DNA of 64,000 nucleotides from Klebsiella sp. WP3-W18-ESBL-02 (GCF_014168815.1 NZ_AP021972.1:3038001-3102000), one strand, 5' to 3'. Shown: positions 35,670 through 45,128, numbered from the stretch's first letter. A program made the numbers and translations. The notes: generated by a model not told the origin, from the letters alone.

Positions 35670-36947
35670 TTAACGCAGGTTAACCAGCGTGTTGAGGATC
35701 TGATCCTGGGTCTTGATAGTCTGCGCGTTCGACTGATAGTTACGCTGCGCGACGATCATGTTCACCAGCTCTTTGCTGAGGTCAACGTTGGATGCTTCCA
35801 GCGCACCGTTGGTCAGCGAGCCGAAGTTACCGGTACCGGCGGTGCCCAGCAGCGCGACACCGGAAGACTGAGTTGCCGACCAGACGTTGTCGCCTTCCGA
35901 CTTCAGGCCTTCGTTGTTGGCGAAGTTCGCCAGCACGATCTGCCCCAGCAGCTGGCTTTGCTGGTTGGAGTAGTTACCCACCACCGTGCCGTCTTCGTTG
36001 ATCTGGTAGCTCACCAGGTTGCCCGGCGCGAAGCCGTTCTGAGTGGTGGCGACGATATCGTTCGAACCGGTGTTCTGCTGCATCGAGTTGAGGAAGCTCA
36101 GGCTGAACGTGGTGTTAGTGGCGGAGCCATTTAACCCTGCGAGCGTAATATTGATCTGCGGAGCCGCATTCGCGCCTGTTGCCGTATCCAGAGCCCAACC
36201 GTCCGTTGCGGTGGCATCCGCTTTATAGTTCGTGACGCCAAGCAGCGTGCCGCTAGAGGAAAACTCCATCTGCGCCGCTTTCACCGGGGTTGCGCCGCTG
36301 ACGCTAGAGTCCAGCGTCCAGACATCCCACTTGTTATCCGTGTTCTTCACGTAATAAACGTTCATGTCATGGGCGTTACCGAGGGTGTCATAAACCGTCA
36401 CGGTACCCTTTTTGTTGTAGGTATCCGGATCGCTGGCGTTAAAGGTCTTGGTAATAGCGCTGTCGGTGGAGTTCAGGTTCATCTGCATCGCTGCCGTCGA
36501 CGTCGCTTTTGCCGACATCAGCGTATTCGGAATCGTCAGCGCAACCGGGTTAGCCCCCTGCTGGATCGTCGCAGGTGAACCGGTAGCCGGGTAACCGGTC
36601 ACGCTCAGGCCCTGGGTATTGACCAGATTGCGGTTTTCATCGAGCTTAAACTGACCGTTACGGCTGTAGTAGACGGAACCATTAGCATCCACCAGGCGGA
36701 AGAAGCCGTTCTGGCTGATTGCCACGTCCAGCGCGCGGCCGGTGTTGGTTGTCGTACCGTCGGTAAAGTCCTGGGTAATTCCCGCCACTTTGACCCCCAG
36801 CCCGACTTTGGAGCCGGCGAACATATCGGCAAACGAGGCGGTCCCCGATTTAAAGCCATAGGTGGCGGAGTTGGCGATGTTGTTGCCGATAACATCGAGG
36901 TTGGTGGCAGCCGCGTTTAAACCGCTGACCGCTTGTGAAAAGGCCAT
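35670..36947 (-). CDS. flgE: Flagellar hook protein FlgE
   Basis: FlgE is the hook subunit. It has 425 residues, somewhat longer than E. coli FlgE (402), the extra length lying in the surface-exposed middle domains. N-terminal signature MAFSQAVSGLNAAATNLD..NNIANSATYGFK and C-terminal VNMIVAQRNYQSNAQTIKTQD form the helical core. Downstream of flgD by 27 bp. Confidence 0.98.
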   Translation of the reverse strand: MAFSQAVSGLNAAATNLDVIGNNIANSATYGFKSGTASFADMFAGSKVGLGVKVAGITQDFTDGTTTNTGRALDVAISQNGFFRLVDANGSVYYSRNGQFKLDENRNLVNTQGLSVTGYPATGSPATIQQGANPVALTIPNTLMSAKATSTAAMQMNLNSTDSAITKTFNASDPDTYNKKGTVTVYDTLGNAHDMNVYYVKNTDNKWDVWTLDSSVSGATPVKAAQMEFSSSGTLLGVTNYKADATATDGWALDTATGANAAPQINITLAGLNGSATNTTFSLSFLNSMQQNTGSNDIVATTQNGFAPGNLVSYQINEDGTVVGNYSNQQSQLLGQIVLANFANNEGLKSEGDNVWSATQSSGVALLGTAGTGNFGSLTNGALEASNVDLSKELVNMIVAQRNYQSNAQTIKTQDQILNTLVNLR

Positions 36948-36974
36948 AACGTCTCTCCTGAAATAGTTAAAGGC

Positions 36975-37676
36975 TTAAATAATCTGGCGAACCTGATCCA
37001 GCGTGGTGGTGCCGTACGTTCCCAAATCCAGTTTGTTGCCATCGCTGCCGAGCGTGACGCCCTGCACCAGTGCGAACTGCAGCGGCTGAACCACCAGCTG
37101 CGTGGTGCCCTGGCTGGCGGCAAAGTTGATGTTGTAGGCGCCGTCCGGCGCTGCGGTACCGTCGTCCATCTTGCCGTCCCAGGTATAGGTATGTACGCCC
37201 GCGGTCTGCGCCCCTAAGTTCAGCGTGCGGACGACCTTACCGGTACCGTCGACGATAGTGGCCGTCACCTTCTCAGCGGCCTGCGTCAGCTCAATACCAA
37301 ACGGCGTGGTGTCCACGCTGGTTTCATCGCTGCTGTTTTTGCCTGCCAGAATGGTGCTGCCCGGAATCATCACCCCGTGGCCGACCAGCGCGCTGGCCTG
37401 CAGCGACTGGCCGCTGTTGATCTGTCCGGAGATAGACCCCAGCGTGGTGTTGAGCTTCTCAATGCCGCTCAGGGTGCTGATCTGCGCCAGCTGTGAGGTG
37501 AGTTCGTTGTTTTGCAGCGGATTGGTTGGATCCTGGTTTTTCAGCTGAGCGACCAGCAGCGTCAGAAAGCTGCTTTGCAGATCGGACGAACTGTTGGTGC
37601 CGGAACTGCTGAGCGACGACGATGACGAAGTCGCGCTGCTGCTGGTGGTATCGTTAATATTGGCTACGACAGACAT
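36975..37676 (-). CDS. flgD: Flagellar hook cap protein FlgD
   Basis: FlgD is the scaffold cap for hook assembly. It has 233 residues. The Ser/Thr-rich N-terminus leads into SSFLTLLVAQLKNQDPTNPL, the conserved FlgD motif, followed by a Tudor/FN3-like C-terminal region with TYTWDGKMDDGTAAPDG. It is discarded after hook completion. Confidence 0.97.
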   Translation of the reverse strand: MSVVANINDTTSSSATSSSSSLSSSGTNSSSDLQSSFLTLLVAQLKNQDPTNPLQNNELTSQLAQISTLSGIEKLNTTLGSISGQINSGQSLQASALVGHGVMIPGSTILAGKNSSDETSVDTTPFGIELTQAAEKVTATIVDGTGKVVRTLNLGAQTAGVHTYTWDGKMDDGTAAPDGAYNINFAASQGTTQLVVQPLQFALVQGVTLGSDGNKLDLGTYGTTTLDQVRQII

Positions 37677-37688
37677 CGGTGACCTCCG

Positions 37689-38093
37689 TTATTGCCCAAG
37701 CGTCAGCGTTTTGAGCATCATGCTCTTCACGGTATTGAGAACCTCGACGTTCGCCTGATAGCTGCGTGACGCCGACATGGTGTTAACCATCTCTCCCACG
37801 ACATCCACGTTCGGCATACGTACATAGCCTTTAGCGTCCGCCAGCGGATTACCCGGTTGATAAACCAGCTTGTCCGGATCCTGGCTTTCCACCACGTCGG
37901 CCACCTTCACGCCGCCGGTCGCTGCCCCCATCGGGGCATCTACCTGGAACACCACCTGTTTGGCACGATACGGCTGGCCGTCCGGCCCGGCTACGCTGTC
38001 GGCGTTCGCCAGGTTACTGGCGGCCACGTTAAGACGTTTGGACTGCGCGGTTAGCGCGGAGCCGGCAACGTCGAAGATATTGAGTAATGCCAT
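37689..38093 (-). CDS. flgC: Flagellar proximal rod protein FlgC
   Basis: FlgC is a proximal rod protein of 134 residues, the E. coli length. Its signature is SKRLNVAASNLANADSVAGP and its C-terminal helix is EMVNTMSASRSYQANVEVLN. It starts 3 bp after the flgB stop codon. Confidence 0.98.
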   Translation of the reverse strand: MALLNIFDVAGSALTAQSKRLNVAASNLANADSVAGPDGQPYRAKQVVFQVDAPMGAATGGVKVADVVESQDPDKLVYQPGNPLADAKGYVRMPNVDVVGEMVNTMSASRSYQANVEVLNTVKSMMLKTLTLGQ

Positions 38094-38096
38094 GGA

Positions 38097-38510
38097 TTAG
38101 TTCCCCTGCAGGACACTCATCATGCCCTTGATTTGTCCGCCCAGAACCGAAAGCCCGGTCTGGTACTGGAGGCTGTTATCGGCGAACTGCGTGCGTTCCC
38201 GGTCCATATCGACGGTGTTGCCGTCCAACGCGGGCTGGTCAGGAATGCGATACAACAGATCGGCGTTGGGCGTAGAGATCGCCTGGGCTGGAATATGCCG
38301 TTCAGAGGTCAGGGTCAGCGCCACGCCGCTGTTTTCCGGACGTCCGCGCGCCATCACTTTTTTAAGTTCGCTGGAAAAATCAATATCGCGCGCCTGAAAC
38401 CCTGGGGTATCGGCGTTCGCGATATTGGCAGCCAGAATTTCCTGCCGTTCGGCGCGCAGGTTTAATGCCTCTTGCTGAAAACGTAATGCGGCGTCGAGTT
38501 TATCGAGCAT
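38097..38510 (-). CDS. flgB: Flagellar proximal rod protein FlgB
   Basis: FlgB is the first gene of the flgBCDEFGHIJ operon and encodes a 137-residue proximal rod protein. The signature is ILAANIANADTPGFQARDID. It is divergent from flgA. Confidence 0.97.
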   Translation of the reverse strand: MLDKLDAALRFQQEALNLRAERQEILAANIANADTPGFQARDIDFSSELKKVMARGRPENSGVALTLTSERHIPAQAISTPNADLLYRIPDQPALDGNTVDMDRERTQFADNSLQYQTGLSVLGGQIKGMMSVLQGN

Positions 38511-38666
38511 GTCTCCTCCGCTAATGACAAAGTTTCAGCCGACAGCTTAATTCTCATTACGCGCGCGTCATCGCCGGAATAAACGCAATATGCGTCGCTA
38601 TTTGTTGCGTTGATGTCATCGCAAGATGGGTAAAATACGTCCATTCGCCACCCACTGGAGCGTTCA
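38511..38666. promoter_or_regulatory. Divergent flgB / flgA promoter region
   Basis: The 156-bp gap between divergent flgB and flgA is where FlhDC activates both class 2 operons in E. coli. I did not identify individual FlhDC boxes with confidence. Both genes have good ribosome binding sites (GGAG before each start). Confidence 0.65.
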
Positions 38667-39326
38667 ATGCGTCAGCTCATTGCCCCACTCACCGCTGCGA
38701 TACTGGCTTTTAGCCCGCTGGTTCAGGCGGCCGATATTCAGACGCAGCTGACTGCGTTTTTTAGCCAGCGGCTTGCCGGTTTTAGCGATGAAGTCAGCGT
38801 GAGTCTGCGCAATACGCAACGCCAGCCGCTTGCCTGCGAAGCGCCCACGTTCAGCACGCCGGGCAACTCGCGGCTGTGGGGAAATTTGACGGTGCAGGCC
38901 CAGTGCGGAAACGCGAAACAGTTTTTACAGGTCAACGTTCAGGCGATGGGTAACTACGTGGTCGCCGCCGCCCCCATCGTGCGCGGAGCCCCCATCGAAG
39001 CACAGAGCGTGGCGTTGATGCGTGGGCGACTCGACCAACTACCGCCGCGTACGATGCTCACGCTGTCGCAGGCAGAAGATGCCATCAGCCTGCGCGACGT
39101 GGCGATAGGCCAGCCGCTTCAGCTGTCGATGGTGCGCCAGTCATGGCGGGTGAAAGCCGGGCAAAAAGTCATGGTGGTTGCGCAGGGTGAAGGCTTTAGT
39201 ATTAATAGTGAAGGCCAGGCGTTAAATAACGCCGCCGTTGCCCAGAACGCGCGGGTGCGAATGCCCTCTGGCCAGGTGGTCAGCGGGCAGGTCGGCGCTG
39301 ATGGGAATATTCTGATTAATCTATAA
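38667..39326 (+). CDS. flgA: P-ring assembly chaperone FlgA
   Basis: FlgA is a periplasmic chaperone for FlgI polymerisation. It has 219 residues with a signal peptide ending VQAAD. The SAF-like domain carries YVVAAAPIVRGAPIEAQSV and the C-terminal segment RVRMPSGQVVSGQVGADGNI, typical of FlgA. It is divergent from flgB and followed by flgM. Confidence 0.97.
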   Translation: MRQLIAPLTAAILAFSPLVQAADIQTQLTAFFSQRLAGFSDEVSVSLRNTQRQPLACEAPTFSTPGNSRLWGNLTVQAQCGNAKQFLQVNVQAMGNYVVAAAPIVRGAPIEAQSVALMRGRLDQLPPRTMLTLSQAEDAISLRDVAIGQPLQLSMVRQSWRVKAGQKVMVVAQGEGFSINSEGQALNNAAVAQNARVRMPSGQVVSGQVGADGNILINL

Positions 39327-39332
39327 ACTTCT

Positions 39333-39359
39333 TAAAGAATATGTGTCGCTTGCCGATAG
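39333..39359 (+). promoter_or_regulatory. Sigma-28 (FliA) class 3 promoter of flgMN
   Basis: TAAA, then exactly 15 nt, then GCCGATAG: a near-perfect match to the FliA consensus TAAA-N15-GCCGATAA. It lies just after the flgA stop and 65 bp before flgM. Confidence 0.93.
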
Positions 39360-39423
39360 ATAATTAACAATTAATGAGAGTCGGCGCCTGCGCCATACAA
39401 AAGCCTCCAATGAGGAATACATC

Positions 39424-39717
39424 ATGAGCATCGATCGTACATCATCTTTGAAAGCGGTAACGGCGGTACAGCATCGCGAAACTCCGGAAACCCATTCACA
39501 GAAAGTGCGCGCGGAAAAAACCGAAACGGCCACCAGCGCCAGCGTCACCCTGAGCAATGCACAGACCGCACTGACCCGTTCAAGCAGCGGTGATATCAAT
39601 ATGGCGCGCGTTGAGGAACTGAAAACCGCCATTCGTAACGGCGAGTTAAAGATGGACACCGGTAAAATTGCCGACGCGTTAATCCAGGACACGCAAGATT
39701 ATCTGCAGAGTAAATAA
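39424..39717 (+). CDS. flgM: Anti-sigma-28 factor FlgM
   Basis: FlgM binds and inhibits FliA until the hook is finished, when it is exported. It has 97 residues, starting MSIDRTSSLKAVTAVQ, mostly disordered, with the C-terminal helices MARVEELKTAIRNGELKMDT that bind sigma-28. It is transcribed both from flgA and from its own FliA promoter, giving the usual feedback loop. Confidence 0.97.
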   Translation: MSIDRTSSLKAVTAVQHRETPETHSQKVRAEKTETATSASVTLSNAQTALTRSSSGDINMARVEELKTAIRNGELKMDTGKIADALIQDTQDYLQSK

Positions 39718-39721
39718 TCAC

Positions 39722-40153
39722 ATGAGCAGTTTGTCAGCCATTCTGGACCAAATGACCAGCATCCTTCATTCGTTGAAAACGGTGATGGATGCTGAGCAAC
39801 AGCAGCTCTCTGCGGGTAACGTTAACGGCCTGCAGCTTGCCAGCATTACGGAAGAGAAAAGCTCTCTGCTGGCCACGCTGGACTACCTGGAAAAACAGCG
39901 TCGCGTCGAACAAGACGCCCAGCGCAGCGACGATGCTGAAGACATCAGCGGCCGCTGGCAGCATATTACCGAGACCACGCAGCAGCTGCGTCGCTTAAAC
40001 CAGCATAACGGCTGGCTTCTGGAAGGGCAGATTGTCCGCAACCAGCAGGCGATTGCGGTACTGAAGCCGTATCAGGAAACGGGGCTGTACGGAAAGGATG
40101 GTCAGGCGGCGGGCAACCCTATCGCCCGCAGCGCGAAGAAATTCTCTGTCTGA
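39722..40153 (+). CDS. flgN: Flagellar export chaperone FlgN
   Basis: FlgN is the chaperone for FlgK and FlgL. It is a helical protein of 143 residues with heptad character (LDQMTSILHSLKTVMDAEQQ) and starts 4 bp after flgM. It ends shortly before the convergent murJ gene. Confidence 0.95.
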   Translation: MSSLSAILDQMTSILHSLKTVMDAEQQQLSAGNVNGLQLASITEEKSSLLATLDYLEKQRRVEQDAQRSDDAEDISGRWQHITETTQQLRRLNQHNGWLLEGQIVRNQQAIAVLKPYQETGLYGKDGQAAGNPIARSAKKFSV

Positions 40154-40195
40154 CAGCGTGCGGGGTCAAAAACGACCCCGCGAAGTGCCCCTTCA

Positions 40196-41731
40196 TTACG
40201 CCGTCCGGCGCGCAAACTCTTTAATCTTGAAGCCCAGAATCGCCAGCGTCGCAAAATAGGCCACCACGCCGACCACCACCACGCCCAGCAGGCGCAGCAG
40301 ACGATATGGCATGGTGCCCAGAGACCACTCCGGCATTACGTACATCATGCCGAGCAGCGCGGCCGCCATGACCAGCACCGACACCACCAGACGCACTAAG
40401 AACGCGCCCCAGCCCGGCTGCGGCGTGAAGATTTTCTGCTTACGCAGCTGCCAGTACAGCAGCGCAGCGTTCAGACAGGCTGCCAGACCAATCGACAGCG
40501 ACAGCCCGGCGTGTTTAAGCGGGCCGATAAACGCCAGGTTCATCACCTGGGTCATGATCAGCGTCACGATGGCAATTTTAACCGGCGTTTTAATGTCCTG
40601 ACGCGAGTAAAAGCCCGGCGCCAGCACCTTCACCACAATCAGCCCCATCAGGCCAACCGAGTAGGCGACCAGCGCGCGCTGAGTCATGGCCGCGTCAAAG
40701 GCGGTAAACTTGCCATACTGGAACAGCGCTACGGTGAGCGGTTTAGCCAGAATACCCAACGCCACGGCGCTCGGCAGCGCCAGCAGGAAGCATAAACGCA
40801 GCCCCCAGTCCATCAGGCGGCAATATTCATCGTGGTTGCCGCTGGCGAAACTTTTCGACAGCGACGGCAGCAGAATGGTGCCCAGCGCCACGCCCAGCAC
40901 GCCGGAGGGGAACTCCATCAGGCGATCGGCGTAGTACATCCACGACACGGAGCCCGAGACGAGGAACGAAGCAAAGATGGTATTGATGATGAGTGAGATC
41001 TGGCTGACCGAGACGCCGAGGATCGCCGGCCCCATCTGTTTCACCACCCGCACCGCGCCAGCATCTTTAAAGCTGATACGCGGCAGCACCAGCATGCCAA
41101 TTTTTTTCAGGTGCGGCAGCTGATAGGCCAGCTGCAGCACGCCGCCGACCGTTACCGCCCACGCCAGCGCCAGCACCGGCGGATGGAAGTGCGGCGCGGC
41201 AAACAGCGCAAAGCCTATCATGCTGATATTGAGGAACGTCGGCGCAAAGGCCGGCACCGAGAAACGGTTCCAGGTGTTCAGAATGGCCCCCACCAGCGAA
41301 GCCAGCGAGATCAGCAGGATATACGGGAAGGTAATGCGCAGCAGCTGCGTGGTCAGCGCAAACTTATCGGCGGTATCGGCAAAGCCCGGTGCGGTAATGG
41401 TGATCACCCACGGCGCCGCCAGCATCCCGAGCACGGTGACGATCGCCAGCGCCAGCGTCAGCAGCCCGGAGACATAGGCGACAAAGACCCGCGTGGCCTC
41501 TTCGCCCTGTTTGCTTTTGTATTCGGCAAGAATCGGCACGAATGCCTGGGAAAAAGCGCCTTCGGCAAAGATACGGCGCAGCAGGTTCGGCAGCTTAAAC
41601 GCCACGAAAAAGGCGTCGGTTGCCATACCGGCACCAAACACCCTGGCCACAATCGCGTCGCGCGCAAAACCCAGCACGCGCGAAAACATTGTCATCGAGC
41701 TGACGGCTGCCAGCGATTTTAATAGGTTCAT
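40196..41731 (-). CDS. murJ: Lipid II flippase MurJ (MviN)
   Basis: MurJ flips lipid II across the inner membrane for peptidoglycan synthesis. It has 511 residues, as in E. coli, with about 14 hydrophobic segments. The N-terminus MNLLKSLAAVSSMTMFSRVL and the region AFKLPNLLRRIFAEGAFSQA contain the essential arginines of the central cavity. ATG at 41731 is chosen over an upstream ATG at 41749. Confidence 0.97.
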   Translation of the reverse strand: MNLLKSLAAVSSMTMFSRVLGFARDAIVARVFGAGMATDAFFVAFKLPNLLRRIFAEGAFSQAFVPILAEYKSKQGEEATRVFVAYVSGLLTLALAIVTVLGMLAAPWVITITAPGFADTADKFALTTQLLRITFPYILLISLASLVGAILNTWNRFSVPAFAPTFLNISMIGFALFAAPHFHPPVLALAWAVTVGGVLQLAYQLPHLKKIGMLVLPRISFKDAGAVRVVKQMGPAILGVSVSQISLIINTIFASFLVSGSVSWMYYADRLMEFPSGVLGVALGTILLPSLSKSFASGNHDEYCRLMDWGLRLCFLLALPSAVALGILAKPLTVALFQYGKFTAFDAAMTQRALVAYSVGLMGLIVVKVLAPGFYSRQDIKTPVKIAIVTLIMTQVMNLAFIGPLKHAGLSLSIGLAACLNAALLYWQLRKQKIFTPQPGWGAFLVRLVVSVLVMAAALLGMMYVMPEWSLGTMPYRLLRLLGVVVVGVVAYFATLAILGFKIKEFARRTA

Positions 41732-41864
41732 TAACTTGTGATTCCACAAACCGGAACGAGCGCCCGATGGATGAGCGCTAAAAAAGTGGCGTTAGTCTAC
41801 CGGGTTCGGGATGAATTGCTACTGCCAGTTGTTACAGTGGATTGCTCCGGTCATGTGCCATAGG

Positions 41865-41901
41865 GTGCCGGATGGCGCTGCGCTTATCCGGCCTACGGCA
41901 C
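41865..41901. repeat. REP element between murJ and yceM
   Basis: GTGCCGGATGGCGCTGCG continues CTTATCCGGCCTACGGCA, a classical REP palindrome directly downstream of yceM and upstream of murJ. Confidence 0.9.
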
Positions 41902-41904
41902 GTC

Positions 41905-42828
41905 CTACTCGCGGATCGCCTCACGCCACAGCCCTTCAACGATACGCTGCGCCAGGATGGCCTGCTCTCCCGCCGTTTCCGGAACGGTCTGATTTTGCAC
42001 GCATTCGATAAAGTGTCGCGCGCAACCCACAAAACCGCGCTGCTCAAGCGTGGTTTGCCAGCCGGGAATCGGCCGGGTCACCACGCCCGCGCCGCGTTCC
42101 TCGCGCCATTCGCGCATGTCGATCACGTCGTACAGACCACCGTCCGCGACCGCCAGCACTGACTCACGCTGGCTGCCCGCGCGGCGGTGCATGCTGGTGG
42201 TGATTTGCAGACCCGGCTGGCTGAAGTGATGCTCAGCATAGAACAGACAGCCTTCGTCGGTGGTGTGCAGAACGCCGCCGCCGAGCTTCGCTCTGCCCCC
42301 CGCCAGCCATAGCGCGGTGTCGACCACGTGCAGGTAATCATCAAGCAGGGTAAAGCGCAGATCGTGCGGCCCGACGCTGTCGCTACGGTGTTTATCCATG
42401 CGCAGCGAAGACATCTCTCCCGCGCGCTTTTTCAGCTCGCGATACAGCGGCGAGAAGCGACGGTTAAAGCCCACCATCAGGGTCAGATTTTTACGTGCCG
42501 CCAGCGCCACCAGGCGTTCGGCGTCGTCGAGCTTATCGGCCAGCGGCTTATCCACGCAGACGTGAACGCCGGCATTGAGAAGCTCGCTCACCACCGCGTA
42601 GTGCGAGGCGGTAGAGCTATGCACAAAGACCGCGTCGCACTGGGCCGCCAACGACGCCAGCGAGTCGGCATACGGCATTCGGTAGGCTTCGCACACCTTC
42701 AGCGCTTTCTCTTTGCCCGGCGACCACGCCGCCTGCAGCGTCCAGTCGGTCGCCGCGCTGACGACCGGCAGCCACGCCTTCTGGGCGATTCCGCCCAGCC
42801 CAACGACGCCAATGCGAATCTTCGCCAT
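41905..42828 (-). CDS. yceM: Gfo/Idh/MocA-family oxidoreductase YceM (MviM)
   Basis: This is a putative NAD(P)-dependent oxidoreductase of 307 residues. It has an N-terminal Rossmann motif GVVGLGGIAQKAW, the family EKP-like segment as CVDKPLADKLDDAE, and GFNRRFSPLY. The substrate is unknown. It lies upstream of murJ and 5 bp after yceH, in the conserved rimJ-yceH-yceM-murJ order. Confidence 0.94.
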   Translation of the reverse strand: MAKIRIGVVGLGGIAQKAWLPVVSAATDWTLQAAWSPGKEKALKVCEAYRMPYADSLASLAAQCDAVFVHSSTASHYAVVSELLNAGVHVCVDKPLADKLDDAERLVALAARKNLTLMVGFNRRFSPLYRELKKRAGEMSSLRMDKHRSDSVGPHDLRFTLLDDYLHVVDTALWLAGGRAKLGGGVLHTTDEGCLFYAEHHFSQPGLQITTSMHRRAGSQRESVLAVADGGLYDVIDMREWREERGAGVVTRPIPGWQTTLEQRGFVGCARHFIECVQNQTVPETAGEQAILAQRIVEGLWREAIRE

Positions 42829-42833
42829 GCTGA

Positions 42834-43484
42834 TTACTCCCCTAAATGCGCCAGCAGTGAATCCAGCCGCTGTTTCAGTTCGGCAACCTCACCTTCCAGC
42901 ACCTCAACGCGCGCGCGCAGATCGTCATCGACCGCCGACGCGTCGCTCTGAACCGCCGCAGTCTGGAGGTCGACCTCGCCGCTGAACAGATGCATGTAGC
43001 GGCTTTCACGTTTACCCGGCTCGCGCGGCAGGCGCACCACAAACGGGCCGTCCTCGCGGTTTGCCAGCCGTTCAAGGGTGCTTTCGACTTCCGCCATATC
43101 GGCAAATTCGTGCATCCGCTGGGCGCGACCGCGCAGCTCGCCAGGGGTTTGAGCCCCGCGCAGCAGCAGCGTAGTGACCAGCGCCACTTCCGCGGAGGAG
43201 AGCTTCAGATCGCCGAACTCAGAGTTACAAAAACGCTGCTCGTATTTGGTCACACGATTGCCGAAGCCGCTCACCGTGCGTAAATAATGGCGCTTCACCA
43301 GGGTATCGAGCTGCTCCTGCACCTCGGCTTCGCTGAGCGTCATCACCGGCTCGCGGTTGGTTTTCTGGTTACAGGCCGTCGCCACGGCGTTAATGGACAG
43401 CGGATACTGCTCCGGCGTGGTGACCTGCTTTTCCAGCAGACAGCCGATCACTCGAGCTTCAAGAGGTGTTAATTGGTATTTCAT
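42834..43484 (-). CDS. yceH: DUF480 protein YceH
   Basis: This 216-residue protein has two winged-helix-like repeats. It begins MKYQLTPLEARVIGCLLEKQ with TTPEQYPLSINAVATACNQK (first repeat) and a second segment ELRGRAQRMHEFADMAEVES, followed by a C-terminal coiled coil (RVEVLEGEVAELKQRLDSLL). The function is not established. It is between rimJ and yceM. Confidence 0.93.
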   Translation of the reverse strand: MKYQLTPLEARVIGCLLEKQVTTPEQYPLSINAVATACNQKTNREPVMTLSEAEVQEQLDTLVKRHYLRTVSGFGNRVTKYEQRFCNSEFGDLKLSSAEVALVTTLLLRGAQTPGELRGRAQRMHEFADMAEVESTLERLANREDGPFVVRLPREPGKRESRYMHLFSGEVDLQTAAVQSDASAVDDDLRARVEVLEGEVAELKQRLDSLLAHLGE

Positions 43485-43493
43485 CGTTTTTCC

Positions 43494-44078
43494 TTAGCGG
43501 CCAGGCGTCCATTGTGGGGTGGTTAACGCGGTCAGCACGTGATCGCGCCATTCGCCGTCAATCAATAAGTAGTCCTTCGCATAACCTTCTTTTTCGAAGC
43601 CAAGGCGCGCCAGCAGATTCCCGCTGCGCTGATTATGCGGCATATAGTTCGCCATAATGCGGTGAATATGCTGCGTGCGCTGCATATAGCGAATGGCGCT
43701 GGTGAGCGCTTCGTACATCATGCCCTGCCCCTGCCATTTCTGGCCAATCGAGTAACCGAGATAGCAGGCGTGAAATGAACCGCGCACCACGTTGGAGAAA
43801 TTGGCTACGCCGATAATTTCCTTCTCTTCCGGGTCGAGCAGCGCAAAATAAAAGGCCGTGCCCTGCTTATGGAATTCATTAATCATCGACAGGCGCGCCT
43901 GCCACCCGGAGGGGTAGCAGTGGCTGTCATCGCGAATGGGCTCCCAGGGTTTTAAAAACTGCCGATTTTCGGCGTAATAGTCCGCCAGACGCCATGCGTC
44001 GCGGTCATGGATCAGCCGAACAACCAGCCGGTCCGTCGTTAACCTCACTTTCGGCACATTACTGCGATAGCCAAACAT
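43494..44078 (-). CDS. rimJ: Ribosomal protein S5 N-acetyltransferase RimJ
   Basis: RimJ acetylates the N-terminal alanine of ribosomal protein S5. It is a GNAT-fold protein of 194 residues. The acetyl-CoA region is YSIGQKWQGQGMMYEALTSA and the late segment NQRSGNLLARLGFEKEGYAK is typical. In E. coli mdtH and grxB lie beyond it; here the next gene is yceB. Confidence 0.96.
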   Translation of the reverse strand: MFGYRSNVPKVRLTTDRLVVRLIHDRDAWRLADYYAENRQFLKPWEPIRDDSHCYPSGWQARLSMINEFHKQGTAFYFALLDPEEKEIIGVANFSNVVRGSFHACYLGYSIGQKWQGQGMMYEALTSAIRYMQRTQHIHRIMANYMPHNQRSGNLLARLGFEKEGYAKDYLLIDGEWRDHVLTALTTPQWTPGR

Positions 44079-44492
44079 CTCACTACTCCTGTACCCAATC
44101 TATACCCTGGTCATTTCACTATACCTGCCTGACGGCAGCCAATGAAAACAACACGCTGTCTTTTTGCATTGTGATAAAAAAGGGTTACCGCTGGCAATAC
44201 GTGAAAAGGTGAGATAGCGCGGAAAATGAAGATGTTTCTCCTGGCCGGGCCTCTGCGGCTAAGCAATTGAGAAATGTGATAAAATGCAGCGGCGATTTTT
44301 TTGTCATCGGTGCCCCGTCTCGTGGCGTTATTGTTCGGCGTACGCGACCGCTTTCACGCCGTTTCGCGGCCCACGGCCTCAGCCATTTTGTCCGTCGGCG
44401 GCACTTTCAGTATTTTCCGCTGTCAGAGACCTACTGACAGCGTATGCTGCTTTATGTCAGGATGCATACAACGCTTTACGTTGAGGAACCCC
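44079..44492. other. Non-coding gap rimJ-yceB (mdtH-grxB absent)
   Basis: This 414-bp gap holds no credible gene. A perfect 9-bp inverted repeat CGCTGTCAG-AGACCTA-CTGACAGCG lies at 44418-44442, before the yceB ribosome binding site (GAGG). In E. coli this position holds mdtH and grxB. I see no clear remnant of either. Confidence 0.7.
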
Positions 44493-45053
44493 ATGAAAAA
44501 ATTGTTTGTCATTGCCGCCCTGATCGTCAGCGGTCTGGTCGTCGGCTGCAATCAGCTGACGCAGTATTCCGTCAGCGAGCAGGAGATTAACCAGGCGTTG
44601 CAAAAACGGAATAACTTCTCCAAAGATATCGGGGTCCCCGGCGTCGCCGACGCCCATATCGTCCTTAACAATCTGACCAGTGCGATTGGCCGCGCAGAGC
44701 CCAATAAAGTGACCCTCAGCGGCGATGCGAAGCTGGACCTGAATTCGTTGTTTGGCAGCCAGAAAGCCAACATCGCGCTGACGCTGAAGGCGCTGCCGGT
44801 GTTTAACCAGGAGCAGGGAGCCATTTACCTGCAGGAAATGGAAGTGGTGGATGCCAAAGTGACGCCAGAGAAAATGCAGTCAGTCGTGCAGACGTTAATC
44901 CCGTATCTCAACCAGTCCCTGCGTACCTACTTTAACCAGCAGCCGGCCTATGTGCTGAAAGAAGACGCCAGCAGAGGCGAAGCGCTGGCGAAGAAATACG
45001 CCAAGGGCATTGAAGTCAAGCCGGGCGAAATTATCATCCCGTTCACCAATTAA
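44493..45053 (+). CDS. yceB: DUF1439 lipoprotein YceB
   Basis: This is a predicted lipoprotein of 186 residues, as in E. coli. The signal peptide ends in the lipobox LVVGC (cysteine near residue 19). The body SQKANIALTLKALPVFN and GIEVKPGEIIIPFTN match the YceB family, which has a tubular lipid-binding-like fold. ATG at 44493 is preferred to upstream starts because it has GAGG spacing and an export signal directly after it. Confidence 0.95.
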   Translation: MKKLFVIAALIVSGLVVGCNQLTQYSVSEQEINQALQKRNNFSKDIGVPGVADAHIVLNNLTSAIGRAEPNKVTLSGDAKLDLNSLFGSQKANIALTLKALPVFNQEQGAIYLQEMEVVDAKVTPEKMQSVVQTLIPYLNQSLRTYFNQQPAYVLKEDASRGEALAKKYAKGIEVKPGEIIIPFTN

Positions 45054-45128
45054 GCCTCGTGCCACGTATGCCCGATCGCGTATCGGGCATCACCCTCCCC
45101 GCGTTATTTTTTACAGAAAAGGATGCAA

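Noticed and set aside
44284..44492. Open frames preceding yceB that could extend it or be a remnant of mdtH/grxB.
   Set aside because: No similarity I can recall to either protein, and the real yceB start has its own ribosome binding site followed at once by a lipoprotein signal.
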